64,000 bases of DNA. Origin: Actinostola sp. cb2023 (lineage: Eukaryota; Cnidaria; Anthozoa; Actiniaria; Actinostolidae). Made by a program: the position numbers and the translations under genes. The stretch is from NCBI GenBank assembly GCA_033675265.1, contig JAUJYZ010000125.1, positions 578,501 to 642,500 on the forward strand, given 5' to 3'. A model generated the notes under the pieces. It saw only the letters and a list, made by a program, of their open reading frames with translations, was not told where the DNA came from and did not search any database. Shown piece by piece: positions 11,893 through 24,100 of this stretch; position 1 is the first letter of the stretch; each line of letters opens with the position of its first letter.

Positions 11893-12278
11893 GTTGTCCT
11901 AGTTTTGTTGCATATTGCATTCCCAGACCGAAGTGCATTATAGACTGATCAATACATGGGTTCGTTTGCGTTGCCGAAACTGAGATCATGGTTGACTGTC
12001 AGGGCTTCCCTGATATTTGTTTGCAGGTTTTGGAACCCCAAAATAGAAGAAAACATAAATCCACAATGCACTTCATTCTGGGAATGCAATAATGCAACAA
12101 AACGCAGGACGTTTTTTGAATTAGCTGTATCAAAAATAATGTTCACTTTATTTGACCACACCCTATTTTGATCCCTTGGTACTATACTGCAAACAGTCCC
12201 TCCTTTCCCTTCAGTCCGACTCGAATGAATGAGAGTAAAGGGCAAAAAAGAGAAGGATGGTGGGACGGAGCATATTTG

Positions 12279-12422
12279 TAGTCTAGAACTGGACCCAATT
12301 TTATCTACGCGCGCGGCATAGAGCAGAAGAGAATTTGATTGCGCGCGCTTCTCGTAGTCTTTATATTTCTTTCGCACGCAGTATTTATAGTTATTGAGAA
12401 AGGTGGGGCCAGTTCTAGACTA
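12279..12422. repeat. Foldback with GTCTAGAACTGG ends
   Basis: TAGTCTAGAACTGG at 12279 is matched in inverted orientation by CCAGTTCTAGACTA ending at 12422. The sequence just outside each arm (GAATGAACGAGAGTAAAG type) is repeated directly on both sides, so a larger duplication probably contains it. Confidence 0.65.
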
Positions 12423-12756
12423 GCTAGCATATTTGATGATGAATGAACGAGAGTAAAGAAAGAAATGAGGATGGGAGGAGGGAGAAGAAAAGTCAGCATA
12501 TTTGATGATTAAAATAGCTTCTCAAACACAATTAATAATTCTTGGAGGTTGACCACATTGTATGCTAATTAAAATCACATTTCCAAACCTCCTTCACGGT
12601 AGTGATTTCCTGTTTTATTCATGAGTTTGAGAAGTCTTAATTCGGGTGGTTGCGCGGTAATGCAAAGAGTGGCCTGTAATTTTCTGATTACATTGTCTTG
12701 CAAGACAAATGGATTAAAAATGTAAATTCAAAGAAATGCCAAACTGCCTGGTCAAT

Positions 12757-12803
12757 AGCCTGAGAAAACAGCCACCCTTTCGCTCAGTGTTTTCTCAGGC
12801 TAC
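12757..12803. repeat. Short hairpin next to a MITE
   Basis: TAGCCTGAGAAAACAG and CTGTTTTCTCAGGCTA-type arms form a hairpin of about 46 bp. It abuts the MITE that starts at 12802. Confidence 0.7.
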
Positions 12804-12958
12804 CTGGCCCCGGTTGCACGAAAGGTGAATAGCGCTATCCACCGGATAAGTCTTATCCAACGGATAAAAATGATGCAGTTATCCAATAAATTTTATCCGT
12901 TCGAGAGGACTTATCCGGTGGATAGCGCTATTCACCTTTCGTGCAACCGGGGCCAGGT
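12802..12958. mobile_element. MITE, CCTGGCCCCGG ends, 157 bp
   Basis: Nearly perfect palindrome: CCTGGCCCCGGTTGCACG at 12803 is matched by CGTGCAACCGGGGCCAGG ending at 12957. Arms are about 50 bp (including GAATAGCGCTATCCACCGG) around a short AT-rich centre. CTGGTCAATA-type sequence lies on both outer sides and may mark a target duplication. It is non-autonomous. Confidence 0.88.
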
Positions 12959-13377
12959 CAATAAATATAATAAAAGTGAAAAACAGCAATAGCTCTTCAT
13001 TTACAACATTTATTTAAGAAATAATTATTAAGGACTTATTTAATCAAGATGTATACATGTATTTTTTATATTGGTTTTAAAATGTATGGTGAAAGCTTAT
13101 ATGAGCTATCTGTGCTGCACAAACTAGGTTACATAGCTTACTACCTGTTTTTAGGGTGCGTTCGATTGACCCTATCAAGCGTAAATAAAGACTTGGGCAA
13201 AAAATGGGAAAAAACAGAGCCCAGTTTATATTTATGCTTGACGAAAACCCTATAAACTACTGTACTTTGTGGAGTTGTTCAATAACTGCATTGTACATGT
13301 GTACAATAAAGTTACATAAATAAATTATTATACTTATTAAAAACTTATTGTTAGAATACTTATTATTAGTATATAGC

Positions 13378-13652
13378 TAATTGCATAATCGTTGTCGGCT
13401 TGAAAATCATGAAAGCTATGACCAAAAGGAATTCTGGGAAATTAAAACTCTCAAATACCACCGTCAAATCATCGACCTTTTTATCCAGACTTGTAGGATC
13501 TTAGTTAAATAGCTCATATATCTTCAAAACTACGAGAACATTGAATATATCTGCATGTAATGCGGGTCATGAACCGATTTCCCATCCATCCTTGCGGTCT
13601 CAGCTTCTATGATTTATGATTTTCAACCCGACATCGATTATGCAATTACCAC
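13378..13652. repeat. Foldback, TAATTGCATAATCG ends
   Basis: TAATTGCATAATCG plus TTGAAAATCAT on the left is matched on the right by ATGATTTTCAACCC and CGATTATGCAATTA. A related single arm occurs in a SREBF intron at about 20885-20922, so this is a dispersed family. Confidence 0.75.
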
Positions 13653-13939
13653 ACAAGTGAATAGTTATATTAATGGTGAATAGTCAATTATTACTTTAAT
13701 CAGACTGAATCAGAATTCGACCCGGAGGACTCACAAACTTTCAAGTCTGTATGCGTAAAGTGCCACCAAGCAAGAGCTATAGACGTTCTCATCACTAGAT
13801 CATGTTGCTAAATCATTAATAATAGTTTTTTGTTTTGATTTGTCACTATCATTATTATTGTCATTCTTCTTACTATTGTTTGATACTATTCTTGTTGTAT
13901 TTATTGGGACCCATTACTGGAGTTTAATACTCTGTGGGT

Positions 13940-14262
13940 AGTCCTGCCTCTCGTCAGGCGAATTGAGTAAAAAAAAAGTGCTTTTCGTGCACTCTGATTG
14001 GCTACTCAATCTCGGAATATCTTTGATTATTCACCTCCCAGCAAAACAAGATGACATCGCATTTCACAAGCGTGTCTCTTTCTTCTTGAAAATAAATTTT
14101 ATTTATTTGGCTGGTGATTCACTTGTGTGGTATATACTAAAACAATTATTATTCCCCTGTGTCAGTGAGAAGTGGTAGATATTTACCTTGCCGCTTGAAG
14201 ACTCGCGGCTCTGTAAATATCCACCACTACTCACCTCCACTTCGGGGAATAATAATTGTTAA
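13940..14262. repeat. Repeat block ending in a foldback
   Basis: AACAATTATTATTCCCC near 14140 is matched in inverted orientation by GGGGAATAATAATTGTT ending at 14262, with GTAGATATTTAC / GTAAATATCCAC arms inside. The preceding 200 bp show no coding signal and probably belong to the same element. Confidence 0.6.
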
Positions 14263-14291
14263 CTATTCTTATTAAAAAAATTTGGATACAC

Positions 14292-14439
14292 TAAGACCCC
14301 GTCCACACTAAAACGCTAACCTGCGTTTTCCTATTATTTCTGGTAATGAGCTGATTGTTTTCGATTCCCTTGAGGATAGAGAACAATATAAAAACGATGC
14401 GTTTTCAAACGAAAACGGAGTGGTGTGGACGGGGCCTAA
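14292..14439. mobile_element. MITE, CCCCGTCCACAC ends
   Basis: Terminal inverted repeats TAAGACCCCGTCCACAC and GTGTGGACGGGGCCTAA enclose AAAACG/CGTTTTC inner arms. Total length is about 148 bp. No coding capacity. Confidence 0.85.
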
Positions 14440-14612
14440 CACATGCTATATCACAGATAATAGAGTGCAAATATTATATCTGTGAAAAAGTTAACTAACT
14501 ATATAGTACTAAATAGCACTAAATGCTTTGTTTTCTAGTACTAAGTGTTTGAGTTTATTTCACAAAAATAATATTTTCACTCTATAAGATGTATGGAAGT
14601 TTACGATAATGG

Positions 14613-14673
14613 TTTATTACACCGCAGCTCTACTGAACTGTGAACGCTAGAGTATAATACACTGTGATTTATT
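14613..14673 (-). terminator. Candidate SREBF polyadenylation signals
   Basis: Two minus-strand AATAAA hexamers, at 14673-14668 and 14618-14613, lie about 430-490 bases beyond the SREBF stop codon. The choice between them cannot be made from sequence alone. Confidence 0.35.
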
Positions 14674-15104
14674 ATGAATTGGCAGTCTTGTGAATACAGT
14701 AAGTCCTCCCTAAGCTGGACACCCTTGGGACCCACTGTTGCTGTCTGGCTTACAGAGGTTTCCGTCTTAGACAGAGTGAATTACAGTATAGAAAAACAGT
14801 GCAGTAGTGTCAGACCAGACAAATGTGTCCAGCTTAGATGGGTGTCTGCCAAGAGATTGCAGACTGTCCATTACACAACATCAAGTACTTTCAATAATAA
14901 TGTGATTTATGACTAAATCTTTTCAACAATCAAAAACGTCACCAATGTTACCATTGAAGGATAATAAAAAAGAATATTGACGTTGATACAGTAATATAGC
15001 TACTTTGCACAGCTATAATAATAATTAACACTATTCTAATACTCTACTATTTATAAAATAACCATACAGTAATGTGATTCCTACATAATAGGAATATACC
15101 GATG

Positions 15105-18100
15105 CTACATCTCAGTACCAGCTACTGTACTTAACTGTAGCAATAACTGTTGGCAGTCATGAAGTGTACGTTTGTCTCCCATGCCTTCCAAAGAGCTGGC
15201 TGCTTCCACAAGCATGCCCTTACGCTGGCCTGGTGCAGAGAGAAATGGTTTTGGGAGGTGACGGCAAGCCATCAATAGTGCAGTAGCACGTTCATGCTCG
15301 CTGGTGACACACTCAAGATTATCTAAAGACATAAATATCACAATATTTTCAAAAAAGGGTGTGCCACATCTGATAGATAAACTCCCCAATTTGTGACAAC
15401 TACATTATTTTGTAAATGGAAATATTGAAAGCCTTAAACACGAAGTTCCAGTATAAAAGGAGCCTGCCCAGGGGTAAGACTATACGTTTGTAATTAGTCT
15501 TTGTATTAGTACTAAAGACTAATGGTTGATTAAACAAATGTATTGTTTTTGAATCAGTATAGTTTCAACCACGTGAATATCATGTGTTCATCAGGGCTGG
15601 TTTTCATCATGCGCGAGCTAAATAAAAAATAGGGTGTGCCACATCTGATAGTGGCCCCAATTTGTGACAACTACATATTTTGTTCAGAATTATATGGAAA
15701 TATTGAAAGCCTTAAACACGAAGTTCCAGTATAAAAGGAGAACTGCCCAGGTGTTTTTGATTGACCTTGTCTAGTAGTCAAGATTTGTATTACTAGGCTA
15801 ACCATAGGTCAAAAATTGCGACCTCCGAATTCGAAAACCAAGACAAATGACAATCCTCCATGTACGTAAAAATGTTTTGATTTCGCGATCGTATTCTTGT
15901 CCATTTCAGCAGTGGGAACGGTCCTTTCTGAATGGTTGATTTTTACAGAGATGTGATTGCCGCTTTCATGTTACATAGGAGGCTAGTTTATCGTGTACTA
16001 CTGGCAGTTTTAGAAATCTATTGACAGATAAATTTTCGCTCCGACGGCAATTAATATCACTGAAGAAAGAATTAGTATCAATCAATAAAAAGGACATACA
16101 TGAACGATCTCTTATGAACACCTTTATCTTGAATTTAGAATAAAGTTTGGTACGGTTGGCGGCACGATATAAAAAACGAACGAGCTGTTAGGCAGATTCA
16201 GTGATCTGGGAGGAGTTTCCAAGAGATAGCATTTATACGGTACTAGGATTCGATCGACTACTTTATTTGTTGCGGTCCTTGTGACAATCAGTGCAGCGAC
16301 TTAGCAGTCAACAGAGCTGAAAACTATAATATAAAACATTGCCTTCCCCTCGATATGTTGCTAACTAAAGCGATCGTCAACAATAAATGAAGATCTTTAC
16401 ATAATTCCATCGAAGAATCGGATATATTAAAAGTACGAGCAAAAAAGGCTTCGAATCCACTCTGAACACAAGATCGCGAGTCACAAATGCCCAAATGAAC
16501 GACGGGAACGTACGATATATGACGTCAGGGCAAAAGTCACGTGAAAAAAATCTTTCTCCACCCACTGAAAAACACAAATCGAGAATCGAGCTGGCATCTG
16601 AATACACAGGAAGCCCAACCAAAGATTAGTGTTGCTCCCAGTTCGCTCGCTGGGGCTCGCTCACTGGTCGCAATTATTAAAGTGTACTGAGATCAGTGTG
16701 AAAACCGCATCGTACTACAATCTCACTATCCTTTAGGATGTTGGTGAAAAGCATGGATAAACATATATGTAAGCCACGCCACCAGCTACGCCCATTTGAT
16801 TTTTTTTTTGGTAGAGGCGAGGGTATTTTTTTACCCTGAGTCCCACCTCCCTCCTGCCAGAAAACAATGTTGGGTGATGTTGGATCGAATTCAGAGTTTT
16901 TAAAAGCAAACTAACAATCCCCAATATCGTCTAACAAGGTCTTCAAACTGAGTGAAGTTATTGTCAATCCTGGTTAACTATAGTCTCCCTCGCAGCCGTG
17001 CTAAGTGTCGTCACGCAACGCTCTCTCCCCTCAGACACGGCTGCTTACCCAAGCTGTACATTCCATTCCAATTGTAAGTGTTTAGTGTATTGCCCAGTTA
17101 AACTCTTTGATATTCGTTGAAATGAAATTATTTCGCTGCAAGGCGAAACGCTTCGTCAATGGACGTCATCCTGTTTGTCACTGGTCTTTGGTATGTTCTG
17201 GAGTAATGGCGACCACATGGAAACTCCGAAACGTAGCTTCGACGTTTCCATCAATCAATAGAATGTCGACAATCCGAATTGTCGAAGTTGTACGTTGATC
17301 GATTGTCGACCGCCTACATCCGCTCGCTCGATTCCACTCGACTAATAACCCTCGATTCATAATTGGTCCCGAACTCTATCCGAAGATTCTATTGTTACAT
17401 TACATTACATTACGGACTTACACACTCGATGGCATAGTGGCTTCGTTGCTAAGCAACAGTAGCCACAAAAACAGTAACTAAGAGACTAAACGATGAGAGC
17501 GCGTGCATGAGACGATTAACAATATAAAATAAAATAACAAACATGCGCAACACTGAATAATACGATGAACAAAATAAAATAAAATAAAAGAGTAAACGAA
17601 TGAATGAATGAACGAATGAAAAAATAAATGAACGGATGAAAAGATGATAGAATAAAATATGTTAATCGTCTCGTGCTAGCTCATGCGCGCTCTCTCATCG
17701 TTTAGTCTCTTAGTTACTGTTTTTTATAAATATCAATAGCTCACGCATGATGTAATCATTTTCACCAGCCCTGAAGATGGACACATTGTCCGAAAGCTCG
17801 GTATTAAAAATAAATTCAAGTGGTTGAAACTATACTGATTCAATGACTGATACTCCCACGTACAAAGGCATTTTGGATTTAAATGTATTGTTGTACCCCT
17901 GGGCAGTGTCCTTTCCTCCCGGAACTTCATATTTAAAGATGAACTCTCCACAATAGTTACCTTGGGACAACATTTTGTGGTTCTTGTGGGGAGTTTTAAA
18001 TAATAACAATGAATTGGCTGGTAGCAAAGAATCCTAGCCATTATAGAAAAGTGACCAAGGGGGCGTGGGTATTAGAAGATGTCTTAATTGAATATACACA

Positions 18101-21100
18101 TTCCTTCATAAACCCAGAGGATGTAACATGATCAGGACAAGGAGAATCAAGAGTAGTATACATGTACTTACCTAAGTTATTCTTCATGACAGTTGTTTCA
18201 CTTCCACTATTCATGGCAAAACGTTGTCTAAGTGCACTGCGTTCAAGGAGCTGGTGTGTCTGGGTAGGATTTGCACCAGCCATTAACCTTGCTACTGCCT
18301 CGTAGAGGTACAGCTGTTGACATAAATGAAAAATAATCATGAGATTATAACCTGTTCACGACTGTAAAGGGCCGGACACATGGTGCAACATTGCGCGCAA
18401 CATTGCACGCAACACGTATTGTTGCAGCGTGTGTCCACCTCTGCAACATGTTGCGTGCAGAAGTAGAATCGAGTCCTACTTCTGCAACATTGCGAGCAAC
18501 AAATTAGCCATTTCAAAAACGAGTGGAGGACTGGGAACGAGTTTTTAGAATTAATCTAATTAAAAAATGAATCCCATCACAAGAAAGAGCATATCAAAAT
18601 TAGTAAGTTTACAAAGTTTTGTTAGGTTTAGTTAGATATTGAACCAGTAACAGCTTTCCAAACATCGCAAAATTTACAAAGAAATGTATGTTTACCAGGG
18701 ACACTTGTCTTGTCCCCTGTAACCATACATTTCTTTGTAATTTTTGCAGTTTTTAAATGTCTGCAGTTCATTTGCTACTTGTCCAAACCCTATCAAACTC
18801 CTAAAAGTTACTAATTCTGATATGCTCTTTCTTGTGATGGGGTTCATTTCTTAATTAGATTAATTCTAAAAACTCGTTCCCAGTCCTCCACTCGTTTTTG
18901 AAATGGCTAATTACGTCGTATTAGCGCGCGCTAATCAATTGCGAGCAATCAGTTTCATGGACACACGCTGCAACAAAATTGGCAGCAATAATAATAATAA
19001 TATAATAATAATAATAATATAATATATAATATATAATAATAAAATAATAATAATCAAAAATTTATATAGCGCCATTTCCTTATAGCCCAATGGCGCGTGC
19101 AATGTTGCACCGCGTGTCCACACCTTAATAATCATACATTTAATTATTACAACAAACACATGATGGTGAGAGGAATACAGTCAAAACTCTGGCCACCTCG
19201 ACACAATTTTGTGATCATTGTGTATAGGTGGTTTTAGTAACAATAGATGTAAGAGCTTGCTGGTGCGCAGAACAAAACACCTTCCCTGTTGAGATAGATG
19301 GCCATTATGGACCGTTTGTAGAGGCTCCACTGTACTGTGTTAAGCCTGGTTCACACTAGCGTCAGAATCAGAAGATTTCTTACAATTCTGATTCCAATTA
19401 CGACACTTAGTGAGGCTTGTGTTGTTTTGATTCACCAGATCATAAGCTTCTTGCAATTACGATTGCAATTCTGACGCTTACGATGCTAGTGTGAACCAGC
19501 CTTAATTCATTAAAAATCATCACTAGTTAGTAGTTTTTCAGGCGACAATCTTCATTTACAATAGACAATGCAGACATACCCTGGGTAGCGCAGCAGGCAC
19601 ATCACTGGTGAGTTTCTGCAGGCTCTCCCAGTCACGCTGGAAGGACGCAAGTTCAACTGGGTCCACTGGACTTGGGCACTCTTCAGGTCCACAAGCTCTC
19701 TGCCAAATGTCTTTGCGTGTGGCCAGCAGCCAGTCACAGCAGAGTAGTTGTGCAAATTTGTGGAGTTTACTGGTGCTTCTGTAGGAAGCTACACTGATGT
19801 TCTCTCTCAAGTGATAGCCAGACTTGTCGCACAGGTCAAAGCATTCCTCTAACGTTTCTTGGGATAAAGGTTTGGAACTGAACAACTCTTTTCTGGCTTT
19901 GAAGGCTCTCAAGATCGCCTTAGCTAATGGATCCCTATATAGTAAGAGCACCATATTATTCAGTACAAAACCTAACAGGTATGACAACCTTTAATGAATT
20001 GATAGACTTTTGCCAAAATTCAATCAGTTGAAAAGAATACCAACTATATTTATTATTATAGAGGTCATAACAGGCAAACCCACAGGGGGGCTCAGGTGTA
20101 ACAGTGACAGGGAGGTGCGAATGCAGCATAAACGATAAAACCCCAATGCGACTAAAACTCATTCCAAGAAATTTACTACAGTCCATAACATAATCCCCAA
20201 AAACTTCATATTTCCTTGGCAAAAGGGGCTCCAAGAAACAGTCGAAATTTCAAAGCCCAAAGAGGGCTACACCCCCCATCACTCTTACATGAGTACATGC
20301 ACATCAGTATCCCCCCTGGGGCAAAAGTCTTAGAGTGATCAGTTTTGCACATTGATAAAATATCCTAGAAAGTAATCAATCTTGATGATGATGATGATAA
20401 AGTGTAATAGATATTACATACTCTGCAGTCCATAAGCTCTTTGGTACACTACCAACTGTGCTATATAATCTCTCTGCAGCCTCTTCTTCTCCTCGTAACC
20501 AGTGCACAGCCACCATACCCACTGCAGCCCACCATTTCCCCACTTTGTCTCTACTGTGTACAGGGACTTTATCACTGCCGAGAACAAAGGTACCACCCTC
20601 TCTTGGCTCCTCTGTTGCTTCAGCACAGACATTCATGATGTCAAGGTAGTTCAGAGCATCTACCCAACTGTCTTTGACATTCTGAGTAACTGACTTGTCA
20701 TTCAAATTGTCCTTTGGTAGTACAATGGCAGAGAGAGCCTCCAGCAGTAAACGCTCACGGAAAGCTTTGCTCACATGTGCCATGGGGTCAGCTAAAATCA
20801 TAAAATAAATGTACCACTTCTAAATGACTAGTTGATATCATTTACTACAGTATTTTCTATTTAATCAAAATACAGAGAATGATTCATGATTTTCAACCAG
20901 ACATCGATTATACAATTAGGTGTATAAAGTTATGATAGGGCTGCTGCCATAATTTATGTCAAATGTTAGAAAACAAAATGAGAATAAATGGATGGATAAA
21001 TAAAAGAGCTGTACCTTCGTTGGCCACACTAGCCCACATTGAATCACCTCCGTTACAAGACCACTTGCTACTGACAAAGAACCTGTGTCCTTGAGGCTGG

Positions 21101-24100
21101 AATAACCACTGTAATGGCTGGGGAATGGTAGCACCTGCACAAGTATCACGGGCACGAGCCAGGAAGTACCGCTACAAAGATATTACAAAGATGTTCATTC
21201 ATCCTTCTTCTCCATCTTATAAATACGGTAGAACCCTGCTAACTCAAACCCCCAAGGGAAACAGAAAACAGTTCAAGTTAGCAGGGTTTGGATTACCATG
21301 CGAGCAGAGGTTCCTTTTCGTCTTTCTATGTTCACTGAATCTTTTACTTTTACTTCTGCTGAATGGCATTTTGTTTTGGCTTTTACCTTGCTGTTCTTGC
21401 AGTTCGAAAGAAACTTCTGCCCGGACTCGGCACTTGTCCGTTTGAGCATGCCTCGAGTGTCGTCATTAGGTATGTCACAAGTTGCCATAGTAACATCCAA
21501 ATATGGCTGTGCACGCACATCGCAGGCTCATTTCTTGTCAGTAAAATACTTCCATCTTTCATGCATGTTCCTTATCATCCCAGTTTGTGGACGACAACTT
21601 GATGCATGCTCAAACAGAAAAGTGCCGAGTCCGGGCAGATGTTTCTTTCGAACTACAAGAACAGCAAACTAAGGTAAAAGCCAAAACAAAAAGCAGTTCA
21701 GCTTATCCAGATATCCATTTATCAGGGATTTCAATAGAATTTGAAGTACATGAAGGGGTCCCTGCAACAATGGAGTAAGTGACTTGTGATCAAAATCCAA
21801 AATATCCTTTGAAATTCAACGATTCTCAAGGAGAATTTGTTTTTGATCAGAGATCACTTACATTGTACATTGTTCTTGCAGAGCCCTTCACATGTACTTC
21901 AAATTCTATTGAAATCCCTGATAAATGGATATCTCTTACTGCTGCAAAGTGAAGTCCACCAGGAAGCTTGGCTCTGATTTGAATGGCTGCTGTTACATAT
22001 ATTTGTGCTTTCATTTCCACACTGACAAAGTCACCAGCAGTTTCAGCAAGATTGATGGCTGACAGACCTAACACTGATGATCGCCAGTATCCTCTAGGAA
22101 CATGTCCTGTTGATAGAGTTATGGTGTAAGGGTTTGAATTATTACTTTCAATTGGTACACTTCTACAATCTCAGTTTTCATAAGAGTGCAGACATTATAC
22201 CAGTGTGAGAGTGTCACAAAGTTTAAACAAATTTTATATGAACTAAATAACATAATCAACTATGAATTAAATACAAATCAGTGTGAATAAAAAAACCCAC
22301 ACACAGAGGCTTTATGATGTTCTGGTTGAATTGAATGATGGCTACATGTACTACATGTAGCAATTAGACTCAAACACTTTGGTTTTGTTTTATTCATGGG
22401 CATAGTGTCTTTTTTGGGGGGAGGGGCATAGTGTCTGCTACCACCATTGTCATCAATATATTATTAGCATTTATATCTGCATCATCTTCACAAACATGAT
22501 CCTCTCATATTCACAGTTTCAACTTACCAGTAAGGCTAAGCTGATGCAATTTATGGCATACAAGGGCAGCATCACGAGCATTAATCTTGTCATACTCCTT
22601 GGTTACGTCCTCATTGGCCTTCCTAAACAACACACCACACCCCGTTGATGCCAACCATGTTCCTATTCCTAGCCGATAAAGAATGTGGCGTAAGATGTGC
22701 CAAACAAACCCACAAAATACATCCAGCTTGGATGTTGGCATTGGACGGCCAAGAACACGAAGACAAATCTCTAGATTCCTGGCCGCTGAGATGTTGTCAC
22801 CCTGCAACCAAGAGGGACAATGTTAGTGAATGTTACGAGGGTTGTCACAGTAAGCTACATGTAACAACGTGGGTACAATTTACCGGCTTCTCCAAACACT
22901 GTGTTAAAGCACACCATACCATGCCACACCATGTTATTTTCATGGGTTTTGATGGTAGTTGAGCTGGCTAGAGCCTGCTACTTCAAAACGTGTTACAAAT
23001 ATCCTTTCAAATGCAGAGACTATAAAGAGCATACGTCCATCTGGGCACTGCTAAAATGTGGATTCACACTTATGGTTGCTATGGGTTCTACACGAGATAA
23101 AGGGGCTTTCAGTTATAATGGCAAGAGGGGGAGGGGTGGGGAGAGGATTGGCAGAATTGGAAAGTATAAGCTCAAAACATTTTCCAACACCCCCCCCCCC
23201 CCCCCCCCAACACTCCCCCCCTTAAATCAAATACTTACTCCCCTGTTATTCTAGTAGTTACAATCACCCCCACCCCATAAGCTTGCCATAAATTTCATAC
23301 CCCCCTTACAATGCTTCCAAAAATATACCCCCTACAATCTTGCCAACCAACCCCCCTGCAGGCTGCGTCAATAAAAGAATGTCCCCTAAGGCATGGTCTA
23401 CATACTCTAGCCAAGTCTATATCCGCCTGATTTTTGTATCTCCAAAAGAATACAGCTCTGTCTGAATGTGGTCTTGTTACAGGTTCTCCAAATATAAAGA
23501 TGTTCACAAGCACTCCAATAATGAGGAAAAAATTCACGATCCATTTCAGAGAGAAGAGAAGAGCCCATGTTATCACAAATGTTGGGTCGTAGGCGTTTTC
23601 AACTGAACTAAGAGTTCTTCCGCCTACATGGGGTGATTGGTAATCAGCATTGGAGGTAAATGGAAGACCTGAAAAGAAACACAGAAAACATGAAATTACT
23701 TTGAATTCATTGTAGATTTACTTTGAACTCATTGTAAATTAGGCAATCAGGATTCCCCTATCCCTTGCTTATAATTATATTAAATGCAGGGTTCCCAGTA
23801 GGTTTAAAACAGCCAGCTCAAAACTTTGAACAGGCGTGTAATGACAACATTTCTGTAGAAGTTGACACACAAGGGCAAATTCTATCCAGAACACATGGCT
23901 ATTTTGGTATTTGACAGATGATCACCAGCTTCTACTGAAAACCCTGTATGACTTAAATGATGGTTGAAACCAATATAAAACAATAAACTGTACTCCCTAG
24001 AACTCACCTGGCCCAAGGTTAGGCAATATGTAATTCAAAGGGCTGACAATCAAAAATGCAAACAAGAAAGAACACAGAGCAATACGAGTTCTATCCAACA

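Noticed and set aside
11698..11989. Poly-Tyr / poly-Ser open frames
   Set aside because: Direct result of the (CTA)n microsatellite.
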